DNA of 64,000 bases, from contig SVCX01000001.1 in assembly GCA_015058145.1 (NCBI GenBank), forward strand, positions 1 to 64,000. The letters are read 5' to 3'. The number at the start of each line of letters is the position of its first letter. Within the stretch, counting starts at the first letter, position 1. This document shows, piece after piece, positions 50,201 to 59,002 of this stretch. Below the pieces are notes generated by a model. The model worked only from the letters and a program-made list of their open reading frames with translations, searched no databases and was not told the DNA's origin. A program made the translations under genes and the position numbers. Source of the DNA: Clostridiales bacterium. GTDB lineage: Bacteria > Bacillota > Clostridia > Peptostreptococcales > Anaerovoracaceae.

Positions 50201-51021
50201 TCACATTGCAGGATCTCACCAATATGAAACTGACGGTTGATAAGAAGGATGGTTCCAAGGAGAAAGTGACGCTGAGCAACATCGCCGTGATCAGCAGGGA
50301 CGCTTCTCTGACCTCAATAAATCATGACAATCAGAGAAGAAGTCTGAATGTCACCGCAGGCGTCAAAGACGATTACAACATCACGAAAGTAACTGCCGAC
50401 GTGAAGAGAATCATCAAAAATGAAGATCTCGTCAGACCGGACGTGGAAGTAGTGTACAGCGGTGAAAATGAAGAGATCATGAAATCCATGAAGAAGATGC
50501 TGCTGATGCTCATCGTAGGCATTATTCTGGTTTATCTCATCATGGTAGCCCAGTTCCAGTCTCTCCGATCGCCGTTTATCATCATCTTCACATTGCCTCT
50601 GGCCTTCACAGGAGGAATGCTGGCATTGCTCGTCACCAATCAGGTGCTCAGCGTAATCGGCATGATGGGATTCGTAATGCTCGTCGGAATCGTCGTCAAC
50701 AATGGAATTGTTCTCGTGGACTGCATCAACAGGTTCAGGCTGGAAGGTATGGAACTGGAGACAGCCATCATCCAAGCCGGAGCAGTTAGAATGCGTCCTG
50801 TTCTCATGACCGCAACGACAACAATTCTGGGACTGATTCCTCTGGCCCTCGGCCTGGGGCAGGGTGCGGAGATGGTGCAGCCGGTAGCCATCACATGCAT
50901 CGGCGGACTGCTCTACGCAACGGCGACAACGCTGTTCATCATCCCGATTATGTATAGCTGGCTGTCACGCAAACACATGGAAAAAATCAAAGACGAAGAA
51001 CTTGAAATAGTCAATGTCTGA
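47227..51021 (+). CDS. RND efflux transporter permease (HAE1/AcrB-like) with large coiled-coil insertion
   Basis: 1264 aa; SVKRPFTIFVGVIIAIVFGCVSL, VGMLVDNSIVVIENTYR, LVGIVVNNGIVLVDCINR; ~200-aa helical insertion around residues 210-430. Confidence 0.93.
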   Translation: MLTKYSVKRPFTIFVGVIIAIVFGCVSLYSMTPDLMPSVSAPYSIVMTTLPGANAEEVEKEITDPLEQQLATLSKLEDISSVSSDNYSAITLEFTDDVDMDSMSVDIRDKIDQIEGNLPENASKPVVIKMNLNMMPVSVAAVGLKGKSPVEVSRFVKEEIEADLEGIEGVASVAKIGMIDEGIQVVLSQDKIDKINDDVSAAIRSKFGEGESKIKSGISKAKKGSSKIDQGKETLKDKESSTTSYFDSVINQAENNKSKLEKERARGQTALDNTKMQISALQEQLKRIETFENDPTIDLNTIITEDLPEGFPTTVTIDPENLEQTKTDIQAQIDLLTNGDPKSKVPGIAEMEAGLKKTDQMIEAINNTISDLETKKNNATFQFSTTYSDLAATKSTIQSTVSQLQSALSDIESQKEAALDSADMTGVITMDNVSAILNAQNFSMPAGYVTDNDAKILVSVGDKIKDTDELENLILFDMDIDGLDPIRVKDIATVSYVADDSESYAKINGENGVLLSFTKQSTYATATVADNISEEFEKLEGEYKGLSFSPLMDQGKYIHIVINSVFRDLLLGAIFAILVLLFFLRDIRPTAITAISIPVSVVFAIALMYFTGVTINMISLSGLAIGVGMLVDNSIVVIENTYRLRSMGYSPVQAAVSGASQVAGAITASTLTTICVFVPIVFIDGITRELFTDLALTVTYSLLASLIIALTFVPAVAKGLLVRKTAKSVISQNGRVVAWYKRSAAWALLHKKRLVLAALVLLIASSGILLVRGFEFMPSMSTSQISANITMPEDSTLDDTKRVNDKISEEVRKIDGVESVGVMLTSGMSEMFGMSSDDESDFTKTMMYIVLEDDKVDQGAKVAKVIEKICEENNCEAITSVDMDMTEYIGGTGVSIKLYSDDLDKLRTSGVNIENRLREVETLEEVSDITEETTEEVKVTVNKNTAMREGLTVAQVFQQISAKLSEDKSATKITTDGENIDVTVGNTTKDGFTLQDLTNMKLTVDKKDGSKEKVTLSNIAVISRDASLTSINHDNQRRSLNVTAGVKDDYNITKVTADVKRIIKNEDLVRPDVEVVYSGENEEIMKSMKKMLLMLIVGIILVYLIMVAQFQSLRSPFIIIFTLPLAFTGGMLALLVTNQVLSVIGMMGFVMLVGIVVNNGIVLVDCINRFRLEGMELETAIIQAGAVRMRPVLMTATTTILGLIPLALGLGQGAEMVQPVAITCIGGLLYATATTLFIIPIMYSWLSRKHMEKIKDEELEIVNV

Positions 51022-51041
51022 TGGTAAAATTGTTCCATCAC

Positions 51042-51128
51042 GCCGGCTTGATGGAATTGGCAGACGTGCGGGACTCAAAATCCCGTGGTGGCGACACCGT
51101 GTGGGTTCGACCCCCACAGCCGGCACCA
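51042..51128 (+). tRNA. tRNA-Leu (anticodon CAA)
   Basis: Acceptor GCCGGCT/AGCCGGC, loop CTCAAAA, class II variable arm, T-arm GTGGGTTCGACCCCCAC, encoded CCA. Confidence 0.94.
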
Positions 51129-51179
51129 TAAAACAGTACAAAAACATTAAATCTATAGAACTACAGGAGGAAATAACTA

Positions 51180-51665
51180 ATGGGCGGATCGATGTTTTCA
51201 ATTCTGATTCTGGTACTGCTGTTCGCAGTCATGTACTTCCTTATGATCAGACCACAGAAGAAGAGAGAAAAAGAAACAAAGGCTATGAGAGCCGGTATTG
51301 GCGTAGGAGACGAGATCGTAACGATCGGCGGCATTTGCTGCAAGGTCGTTAAGACCAAGGAAGAATCCATCGTTGTCCAGGTTGGTCCTGATAAAGTTAA
51401 GATGGAGTTCATGAGATGGGCAGTATCCAAGGTAGTAAAGCAGGGTTCCGGTCATGTTGAGAAGGCTTCTGTTGATGATTATGATGAAGTGGCGGATGCC
51501 GAAAAGAACGAAGCTAAGAAATCAAAGCCTAAGAGGATGAAGAAGGCTGCCGTCGTGGAAGAAGCTGCTCCTGAACCAGTCGAAGAGCCAGTTGAAGAAG
51601 CAGCGGTGGCTGCGGATGAGATTGCTGAAGTGGCTGAAGAGGCTGTTGAAGAAACTGCTGAATAA
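51180..51665 (+). CDS. yajC: Preprotein translocase subunit YajC with acidic C-terminal extension
   Basis: FSILILVLLFAVMYFLMIRPQKKREKE; GDEIVTIGGICCKVV. Confidence 0.93.
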   Translation: MGGSMFSILILVLLFAVMYFLMIRPQKKREKETKAMRAGIGVGDEIVTIGGICCKVVKTKEESIVVQVGPDKVKMEFMRWAVSKVVKQGSGHVEKASVDDYDEVADAEKNEAKKSKPKRMKKAAVVEEAAPEPVEEPVEEAAVAADEIAEVAEEAVEETAE

Positions 51666-51696
51666 TTGCTGTTTTCTTAACCTTTTGAGAAAGATT

Positions 51697-51725
51697 GCCG
51701 CATCGCTCGCCGATGCGGCGTTTTT
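51697..51725 (+). terminator. Rho-independent terminator after yajC
   Basis: GCCGCATCG-ctcg-CCGATGCGGC followed by GTTTTT. Confidence 0.88.
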
Positions 51726-51770
51726 ATTGGAAAAAGCTCGTTTTTTGCAGGAAAATCAATGGTTTAAGGC

Positions 51771-51799
51771 TTGTTTGGAATAGTAAATAATTGTATAAT
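51771..51799 (+). promoter_or_regulatory. Sigma-A-type promoter for secDF
   Basis: TTGTTT, 17-nt spacer, TATAAT. Confidence 0.7.
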
Positions 51800-51882
51800 A
51801 CTATGAATGATTAAATGGATTTTTATTTTTAAAAATCCAATACGGATTATTCAATAATATACATAATATGCCGGAGGATTAG

Positions 51883-54366
51883 ATGAACTACACATTTAGA
51901 AAAATTCTAGCAATTTTCATTGTCCTGTGCGTCATTTTCGGATGGCTCATTACGGTGGTTGGAATCGGACCGATTTCACCGATTAAGGACAGAATGAGCC
52001 TGGGCCTGGATATCAAGGGCGGCGTATACGTCGTCATGGAGGCGGACGCCAAGGACATCAAAGGGATGTCTGACGACGAACTCCGTCAGGCTATGGAACA
52101 GACTCAGACAGTTATTGAGAACCGTATCAACGCGAACGGTCTCGGTGAGCCGACTATCACCATCGAGGGACAGGACAGAATACGAGTTGAGATTCCTGAA
52201 GTTGAAGATCCGGAAGAGGCGATCGAACTCATCGGTAAGACAGCCAAGCTCCAGTTTATTCTTGCTGACGGAACGCTCGTCCTGGAAGGAGATAATGTCA
52301 AGAAGGCCGAAGCGGCCAGAGATGACCAGTCTACAGGATATGCAGTTAATCTGCAGTTTGACAGAGAGGGCGCAGACCTCTTCGGTGAAGCCACAACGAA
52401 GGCCTTCAACGGAGAAGTCACATCTACTGTGGAAGGCGTAGGCAACGGAGCCATCGCCATTGTCCTCGACGATCAGATCATCTCCGCGCCGAATGTCAAT
52501 GAACCGATACTGGGCGGCAGCTGTACGATTACAGGTGATTTCGATCTGGAAGAAGCACAGCTTCTGGCTGCGCAGATCAACGGCGGCGCGCTGCCGATTG
52601 CTCTTAACGAGGTAACATCCTCCGTGCAGTCGGCCACCATCGGATACAACGCCCTTGAGATGAGCGTGATTGGCGGACTGATCGGTCTGGCCATCATTCT
52701 TCTGCTCATGCTGTTCACCTACAGAGGCCTTGGCCTTTGCGCGGATATTGCGCTGCTGTTATACGTAGTGCTGATTCTGAACATCATGGCTTCCATGGGA
52801 ACTGTTCTGACACTTCCGGGAATCGCAGGTATCATCATCTCGATCGGTATGGCCGTCGACGCCAACGTCGTCATATTCTCACGTATCCGTGAGGAGATTA
52901 CCCTGGGACGAACGGTACGCGTAGCAACGGAGACGGGTTCCAAGAGAGCTATGACGACAGTCGTAGACTCCCAGGTAACTACGCTGATTGCCGCGGTTAT
53001 TCTGTATGAGATCGGGACGAGTGCGGTTAAGGGCTTCGCTTACACATTCATGGTAGGTATCATCGTCAGCATCTTCACAGCTGTATTCATCACGCAGCTC
53101 TATGTCAAGCTGATGGCTGGCAGCGACAAGTTCGCGAAGAAGTCATTCTTTGGTATCAGAGATGACAATACGGCAACGTTCCACATTACGAAGACCATCG
53201 GGTTCATGAATAAGCGGAAGATCTTCTACTGCATCTCCGCCGGTATTCTGATCATCGGCCTCGCATTTGGAGTGATCAGAGGCCTGAACTACGGTATCGA
53301 TTTCACCGGCGGCACCATGATCCAGCTGGATATGGGCAAGCAGGTCAAGATATCTCAGGTCGATGACGCAATCAAGGACTTTGACCTGGATCCGCAGATT
53401 ATCTACGCGGGTCAGGATAACGACCAGATTGTGATCAGAACCATAGAATCTCTTGATAAGGCCGGCAGAGCAGAGGTCATCAATGCGATCAATGATGCTT
53501 TCGGTATCAAGGGGACCGACAATATCGTGACCCAGGAGTACTTCGGTCCATCTGTCGGTAAGGAACTGCGGAACAACGCGATACTGGCTATCATCATAGC
53601 TGCGATATGTATGATGATCTACATCAGAATCCGGTTCAGACAATGGAAGTTCGGCGGGGCGGCTATGCTCGGCGTCCTGCATGACGTACTCATCGTCATA
53701 TCCTTCTACGCAATATTCGGTATCACTGTGGACAACCCGTTCATCGCCGGTATCCTGACGGTAGTCGGTTATTCCATCAACGATACCATCGTAATATTCG
53801 ACCGAATCAGGGAGAATATCCGGTACATGAAACGGGGAACCATCAAGGAGACCATCGATCAGAGTATTACTCAGACTCTGGGAAGATCCCTCATGACGTC
53901 CCTGACGACCATCATCGTAATGGTGCCGATCGTCATCATAGCCGGAGACTCCATCAGAGAGTTCGTATTCCCGCTGATGGTCGGCGTACTCGCAGGTACT
54001 TATTCCTCGATCTGCGTCTGCTCGCCGATGTTCTATGAATTTGGCAGAAGAGACAGAACATCCGAGTACCAGAGACAGATCAAGGAAGCGGAGAAAAAAG
54101 CCAAGAAGAAGGCTAAGAAGGAGGGCAAACCTTACGTACCAAAGAAGGTAGAAGCTCCTAAGACGGAAGAACTGATTCCGGAAGAGACGGCTAAAGATGC
54201 GGAGATCGCGGATGTAGAACCAAAAGCAGCAGAAGCGGTTGATACGCCTGCGCCTAAAAAGACGCCGCCGAAGAAGGAAGTCGACAAAAAGCGTTCGAAA
54301 CGCTACGTCAAAGGCGGACAGAAGAAGGCAGAGCCGAAGGAAGAAGAAGACACATTCAGACTATAG
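51883..54366 (+). CDS. secDF: Fused protein translocase subunit SecDF
   Basis: SecD (LGLDIKGGVYVVMEAD) and SecF (NYGIDFTGGTMIQLDMG) halves in one 827-aa ORF; charged C-terminal tail. Confidence 0.95.
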   Translation: MNYTFRKILAIFIVLCVIFGWLITVVGIGPISPIKDRMSLGLDIKGGVYVVMEADAKDIKGMSDDELRQAMEQTQTVIENRINANGLGEPTITIEGQDRIRVEIPEVEDPEEAIELIGKTAKLQFILADGTLVLEGDNVKKAEAARDDQSTGYAVNLQFDREGADLFGEATTKAFNGEVTSTVEGVGNGAIAIVLDDQIISAPNVNEPILGGSCTITGDFDLEEAQLLAAQINGGALPIALNEVTSSVQSATIGYNALEMSVIGGLIGLAIILLLMLFTYRGLGLCADIALLLYVVLILNIMASMGTVLTLPGIAGIIISIGMAVDANVVIFSRIREEITLGRTVRVATETGSKRAMTTVVDSQVTTLIAAVILYEIGTSAVKGFAYTFMVGIIVSIFTAVFITQLYVKLMAGSDKFAKKSFFGIRDDNTATFHITKTIGFMNKRKIFYCISAGILIIGLAFGVIRGLNYGIDFTGGTMIQLDMGKQVKISQVDDAIKDFDLDPQIIYAGQDNDQIVIRTIESLDKAGRAEVINAINDAFGIKGTDNIVTQEYFGPSVGKELRNNAILAIIIAAICMMIYIRIRFRQWKFGGAAMLGVLHDVLIVISFYAIFGITVDNPFIAGILTVVGYSINDTIVIFDRIRENIRYMKRGTIKETIDQSITQTLGRSLMTSLTTIIVMVPIVIIAGDSIREFVFPLMVGVLAGTYSSICVCSPMFYEFGRRDRTSEYQRQIKEAEKKAKKKAKKEGKPYVPKKVEAPKTEELIPEETAKDAEIADVEPKAAEAVDTPAPKKTPPKKEVDKKRSKRYVKGGQKKAEPKEEEDTFRL

Positions 54367-54372
54367 ACCATC

Positions 54373-56574
54373 ATGACGAAGAGAGAGTTCCTCAGCAAAA
54401 TTGAAGAATATAATCCCAACTACGACATGGATCTGATTGCACGAGCCTATGATGTAGCTGATGAGATGCACAGAAACCAGCTTCGCAAATCGGGCGAAGA
54501 GTACATCATACATCCTGTCGCGGTTGCGGAGATACTGGCAGATCTAGGCATGGACCAGGAAACCATTGCTGCGGGGCTTCTTCATGATGTCATTGAAGAT
54601 ACTCCGTATTCCCTGGAGGATATGGAGAAGGAGTTCGGCGAGGAAGTCGCCGAACTGGTGGACGGCGTCACCAAGCTGAGCGCCCTCAAGTTCGAGAGTA
54701 AAGAAGAACGTCAGGCGGAGAATCTGCGGAAGATGTTCCTAGCCATGTCAAAGGACATCAGGGTGCTCATCATCAAACTGGCGGACAGACTTCACAATCT
54801 CAGAACGATCAACTACATGACCCACGAGAAGATCATCGAGAAGTGTCAGGAGACGCTGGATATCTACGCGCCTTTGGCATCCAGACTCGGTATCTACTCT
54901 ATGAAGATGGAACTGGAAGACATCGCTCTGAAATTCCTAGAACCGAGCGCTTACTACGATTTGGCAGAACAAGTCAGCGAGCGAAAGGGTGAGCGCGAGA
55001 GCGCCATCAACAAGGTCGTGGAAGAAATCAGCAAGTCGCTGGACGAAATCGGCATCGAACACGAGACATACGGCAGATCCAAGCACTTCTTCAGCATCTA
55101 TAAAAAGATGAAGTACCAGCACAAGACTCTTGATGAGATTTTTGACCTCATGGCGGTCAGAATTATCGTTAATACGGTCCGCGACTGCTATGCGGCCCTC
55201 GGGCTTGTACATACTATGTGGACGCCGATTCCGGGCAGATTCAAGGATTACATCGCCATGCCGAAGCCGAACATGTATCAGTCGCTCCATACGACTGTCA
55301 TCGGCGATTCCGGAAGACCCTTCGAAATCCAGATCAGAACCCAGGAGATGCATCGCATCGCAGAATACGGTATCGCTGCTCACTGGAAGTACAAGGAAGG
55401 CATTACAGACGACAAGGAAGAGGTTAAACTCAGCTGGCTCAGACAGGCTCTCGAATGGCAAAAAGACGTCAACGATCCGAAGGAGTTTATGGAATCCCTC
55501 AAGATGGATCTCTTCTCCAATCAGGTATTCGTATTTACGCCGCAGGGAGACGTCTTAGAGCTCCCGGCGGGAGCGACGCCTCTTGACTTTGCGTTCAAGA
55601 TCCATACGGACGTAGGATGCAAATGTGTTGGCGCTAAGGTCAACGGCAAGATGGTGACCATAGACCATCATTTGGAAAACGGCAATATCGTCGACATCGT
55701 CACTTCGCCGAATGCTCCGGGTCCGAGCATCGACTGGCTGAAAATCGCCAAGAGCAGCTCCGCCAGAAACAAGATCCGTCAATGGCTCAAGAAAGAGAAC
55801 AAGAACGACGCGGTTGACAAGGGCAAGGATATGTTCGCTCAGTATCTGCGGAGAAAGGGCTACGATCCGAGAATCCTGATGACCAACGCTTATGTCTCTA
55901 AAGCGGCCAAGGAATTCGGATTCAAAGACTCCGATGATCTCTACAACCAGCTCAGTTATGGCGGAAACCTTCAGACCAAGGTGGCAAATCTGCTCCAGAG
56001 TTACGAAGATGACAGACTCAAGCTGGAGACAGAGGAGAAGAACAAAAAACTGATCGACGATCTCAACGAAATCAGTGAAAAGACGCAGAAGAGGGCGGAA
56101 CACTTCCGAACCGCGGACGCTGAAACAGGCGTAGTGGTGGAAGGCGTCGATAACCTTATGATCAGCATTGCCCGCTGCTGCACACCTGTACCGGGAGATG
56201 ATATCGTGGGATACATCACCAAGGGCAGGGGAATCACCGTCCATAGAACGGATTGCGATAACATCAAGGCTTTGGATGATAAGGAAAAAGACCGATTGAT
56301 TGAAGTCAGTTGGGATCCGGAGCTCACCGGCAAATCCTACAACAGTGAAATCAGTGTCGTCGCCAAAGACCAGAAAGGACTGCTTTCGAGCATCTCCAAG
56401 GTCTGCGAGGACATGGATGTGAGAATCATCGGCCTGAACGCCAGGGAGAATAAAGACGATACCGTCAACATCAACCTGACCCTCACAATCAACGACAGAT
56501 CGCAGATTGAGAAGATATGCCGGTCCTTTAAGGGAATTCCGGGCATATTGGAAGCATACAGAAACAAGGGATAA
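54373..56574 (+). CDS. relA: Bifunctional (p)ppGpp synthetase/hydrolase RelA/SpoT
   Basis: HD motif AAGLLHDVIEDTPYS, synthetase, TGS and ACT domains; 733 aa. Confidence 0.96.
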   Translation: MTKREFLSKIEEYNPNYDMDLIARAYDVADEMHRNQLRKSGEEYIIHPVAVAEILADLGMDQETIAAGLLHDVIEDTPYSLEDMEKEFGEEVAELVDGVTKLSALKFESKEERQAENLRKMFLAMSKDIRVLIIKLADRLHNLRTINYMTHEKIIEKCQETLDIYAPLASRLGIYSMKMELEDIALKFLEPSAYYDLAEQVSERKGERESAINKVVEEISKSLDEIGIEHETYGRSKHFFSIYKKMKYQHKTLDEIFDLMAVRIIVNTVRDCYAALGLVHTMWTPIPGRFKDYIAMPKPNMYQSLHTTVIGDSGRPFEIQIRTQEMHRIAEYGIAAHWKYKEGITDDKEEVKLSWLRQALEWQKDVNDPKEFMESLKMDLFSNQVFVFTPQGDVLELPAGATPLDFAFKIHTDVGCKCVGAKVNGKMVTIDHHLENGNIVDIVTSPNAPGPSIDWLKIAKSSSARNKIRQWLKKENKNDAVDKGKDMFAQYLRRKGYDPRILMTNAYVSKAAKEFGFKDSDDLYNQLSYGGNLQTKVANLLQSYEDDRLKLETEEKNKKLIDDLNEISEKTQKRAEHFRTADAETGVVVEGVDNLMISIARCCTPVPGDDIVGYITKGRGITVHRTDCDNIKALDDKEKDRLIEVSWDPELTGKSYNSEISVVAKDQKGLLSSISKVCEDMDVRIIGLNARENKDDTVNINLTLTINDRSQIEKICRSFKGIPGILEAYRNKG

Positions 56575-56577
56575 CAG

Positions 56578-57027
56578 ATGAGAGCAGTAGTACAGAGAGT
56601 AGCGACAAGTTCCGTAAGCGTGGACGGCGCAGTCACAGGAAGCATCGGCAAAGGGCTGATGGTCCTCATAGGTGTTGAAAAAGAAGATACGATCAGAGAT
56701 GCGGAATACATTGCAAACAAGGTTTCGGCATTGCGGGTCTTCGACGACGAGAACGGTGTGATGAACCTGAGCGTACAAGACGTGAAAGGTGATATTCTGG
56801 CCATTTCTCAGTTCACCTTGCTGGGAGACGTCCGCAAAGGCAACAGACCGAGTTACTTTCAGGCGGCCGGACCAGAAGAAGCCAATGATCTCTACCGGAA
56901 GACTGTCGAACTGATTGAAGCCAAGGGAATCCACGTAGAAGAAGGTGTGTTCCAGGCGGAAATGATGGTAGAACTGACTAATGATGGACCTGTCACAATA
57001 CTTCTGGAAAGCCACAAACTGTTCTGA
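56578..57027 (+). CDS. dtd: D-aminoacyl-tRNA deacylase
   Basis: MRAVVQRVATSSVSVDG; ISQFTLLGDVRKGNRPSY. Confidence 0.96.
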   Translation: MRAVVQRVATSSVSVDGAVTGSIGKGLMVLIGVEKEDTIRDAEYIANKVSALRVFDDENGVMNLSVQDVKGDILAISQFTLLGDVRKGNRPSYFQAAGPEEANDLYRKTVELIEAKGIHVEEGVFQAEMMVELTNDGPVTILLESHKLF

Positions 57028-57042
57028 TCAGAGAGGATACGG

Positions 57043-57666
57043 ATGCAAGTTTACAACATACCAACCGGCGCCATTGGCACCAACACATACCTCGTGTTCA
57101 ACGAGGATACAAAAAAGGGATTTCTCGTCGATCCTGGCTCGTACAACAGCGGAATCGCTGCGAAGATCAAGGATATGGGGATTGACATAATATATATTAT
57201 CCTAACCCATGGTCATGCGGATCACATTATGGGCGTGGAAGGATTTAAGGCTGATTTTCCTGACGCGAAGGTCATTGCTAACGTTAATGAGAAAGAAATG
57301 CTGGGCGATGAGAACTTCAATATGAGTCGTCAATTCGGACAGCCGACAGAGATTGACGCTGACATCTACGTGGATGATGAAGAGGAGTTGGACGCGGGCG
57401 GACTGCTGCTCAGATTTCTCTTCACGCCGGGACATTCTCCGGGCGGTATGTGCATCTACATACCGGCGGAAAACACTTTGTTCAGCGGAGACACGTTGTT
57501 TCAGGCTTCCATCGGCAGAACAGACTTTCCGGGATGCTCCTTCAAGGCGCTGGAACAGTCGATTCACGAGAAACTCTGGCCGCTGCCTGATGAAACGCAA
57601 GTATTTCCGGGTCACATGGGGCCTACGAATATAGGATTTGAGAAAGAGCACAACCCATTTGTATAG
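57043..57666 (+). CDS. MBL-fold metallo-hydrolase (glyoxalase II-like)
   Basis: LTHGHADHIMG, TPGHSPGGMCIY, FSGDTLF. Confidence 0.93.
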   Translation: MQVYNIPTGAIGTNTYLVFNEDTKKGFLVDPGSYNSGIAAKIKDMGIDIIYIILTHGHADHIMGVEGFKADFPDAKVIANVNEKEMLGDENFNMSRQFGQPTEIDADIYVDDEEELDAGGLLLRFLFTPGHSPGGMCIYIPAENTLFSGDTLFQASIGRTDFPGCSFKALEQSIHEKLWPLPDETQVFPGHMGPTNIGFEKEHNPFV

Positions 57667-58987
57667 ATTCATATTCAACAACATTGAGAATACAAGTCCC
57701 TATGAAGAACTGATCAAGGAATTCCTGCAGCCCTCTGAATATGGTGAAGCAGGAGAGAAAGTGCTTGAATACGACTTCAAAGGCAATCGGGAAGCAGTCA
57801 AGAGGAAGATATACGCAGACCTATCTAAAGCAACAGGCAAAAGCCCTAAATGGGGTGTTCTGACGGGAATCAGACCGGTCAAACTGGCCGGCGAGATTCT
57901 GGATCGAGGCGAGGACCCTAAGAAAACACTTATGGAACAGTATCTGGTCCATGAGAACAAAGCAGATCTGGTCTGTGATATTCTGGATTACCAGCGCGGT
58001 AAGGCAGGTAAACCAGACCCGAAGAGTCTGTCAGTCTACGTGGGTATCCCGTTTTGTCCGACAAGATGCCTGTACTGCTCCTTTACTAGCAATCAGGTGG
58101 ATCAGGAAGCCATGGGACCGTATCTGGATGCGCTAGGCAGGGAGATTGCTTTTGCAGGAGACGCCGCTAAGGCAGCTGGTTACAGTGTTGAAACGCTCTA
58201 CTTCGGCGGCGGAACACCGACTTCCCTTAGTGCTTCGCAGCTTGACAGTCTTCTCAGTAAAGTCAGCGATGCTTTTGCGCTCGGCGGCGTGAAGGAATAC
58301 ACGGTGGAAGCGGGAAGACCCGACACTATTACAGAGGAGAAACTCAGGGTTCTTCAGGAACATGGGGTGGACAGAATCAGCATCAATCCACAGTCCATGA
58401 AACAGGAGACTCTGGACCTCATCGGACGCAGGCATTCTGTGGAGGATGTGTACAAAGCCTTTGAGATGGCGCACAAGACCGGTATGGAGGTCATCAACGC
58501 AGATCTGATTGCCGGACTTCCGGAGGAAACAGAATCCGACTTTGAGCACAGTCTGGAAGAAATCATCCGGCTAGGGGCGGGGAACATAACATTGCATACA
58601 CTTGCTGTTAAGCGTGCTTCACGGCTCAAGGAAATGGATGAGAACTTCAACTACAAGGATGAGGAACTGCGGGAACGGATGCTTTCAGCCGCCCATGAAA
58701 GGCTGAGAGAATGCGAATACAGACCGTACTACCTGTACCGTCAGAAGCATACGTCCGGAAACACAGAGAATACCGGGTTCTGCAACGATGACAGGCCGGG
58801 GCTCTATAACGTCAGGATTATGGAGGAAGCCCAGTCGAATCTTGCACTCGGAGCCGGGGGAATCAGCAAGATCTACTTCCCGGAAGAGAACAGGCTTGAG
58901 AGAGTGGCCAACGTCTCAAATTACGAGATATACATCGACAGAATCGATGAGATGATAGAGAGAAAAAGAAAAGGATTTTTCATATAA
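57638..58987 (+). CDS. hemZ: Coproporphyrinogen dehydrogenase-like radical SAM protein HemZ
   Basis: KWGVLTGIRPVKLAGEIL; radical SAM CPTRCLYCSF; YFGGGTPTSL. Confidence 0.92.
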   Translation: MRKSTTHLYRFIFNNIENTSPYEELIKEFLQPSEYGEAGEKVLEYDFKGNREAVKRKIYADLSKATGKSPKWGVLTGIRPVKLAGEILDRGEDPKKTLMEQYLVHENKADLVCDILDYQRGKAGKPDPKSLSVYVGIPFCPTRCLYCSFTSNQVDQEAMGPYLDALGREIAFAGDAAKAAGYSVETLYFGGGTPTSLSASQLDSLLSKVSDAFALGGVKEYTVEAGRPDTITEEKLRVLQEHGVDRISINPQSMKQETLDLIGRRHSVEDVYKAFEMAHKTGMEVINADLIAGLPEETESDFEHSLEEIIRLGAGNITLHTLAVKRASRLKEMDENFNYKDEELRERMLSAAHERLRECEYRPYYLYRQKHTSGNTENTGFCNDDRPGLYNVRIMEEAQSNLALGAGGISKIYFPEENRLERVANVSNYEIYIDRIDEMIERKRKGFFI

Positions 58988-59002
58988 ACAGGAGGAACAA
59001 AC

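Noticed and set aside
55555-57015. 486-aa minus-strand ORF
   Set aside because: Antisense to relA and dtd, spans two well-supported genes and has no recognisable domain.
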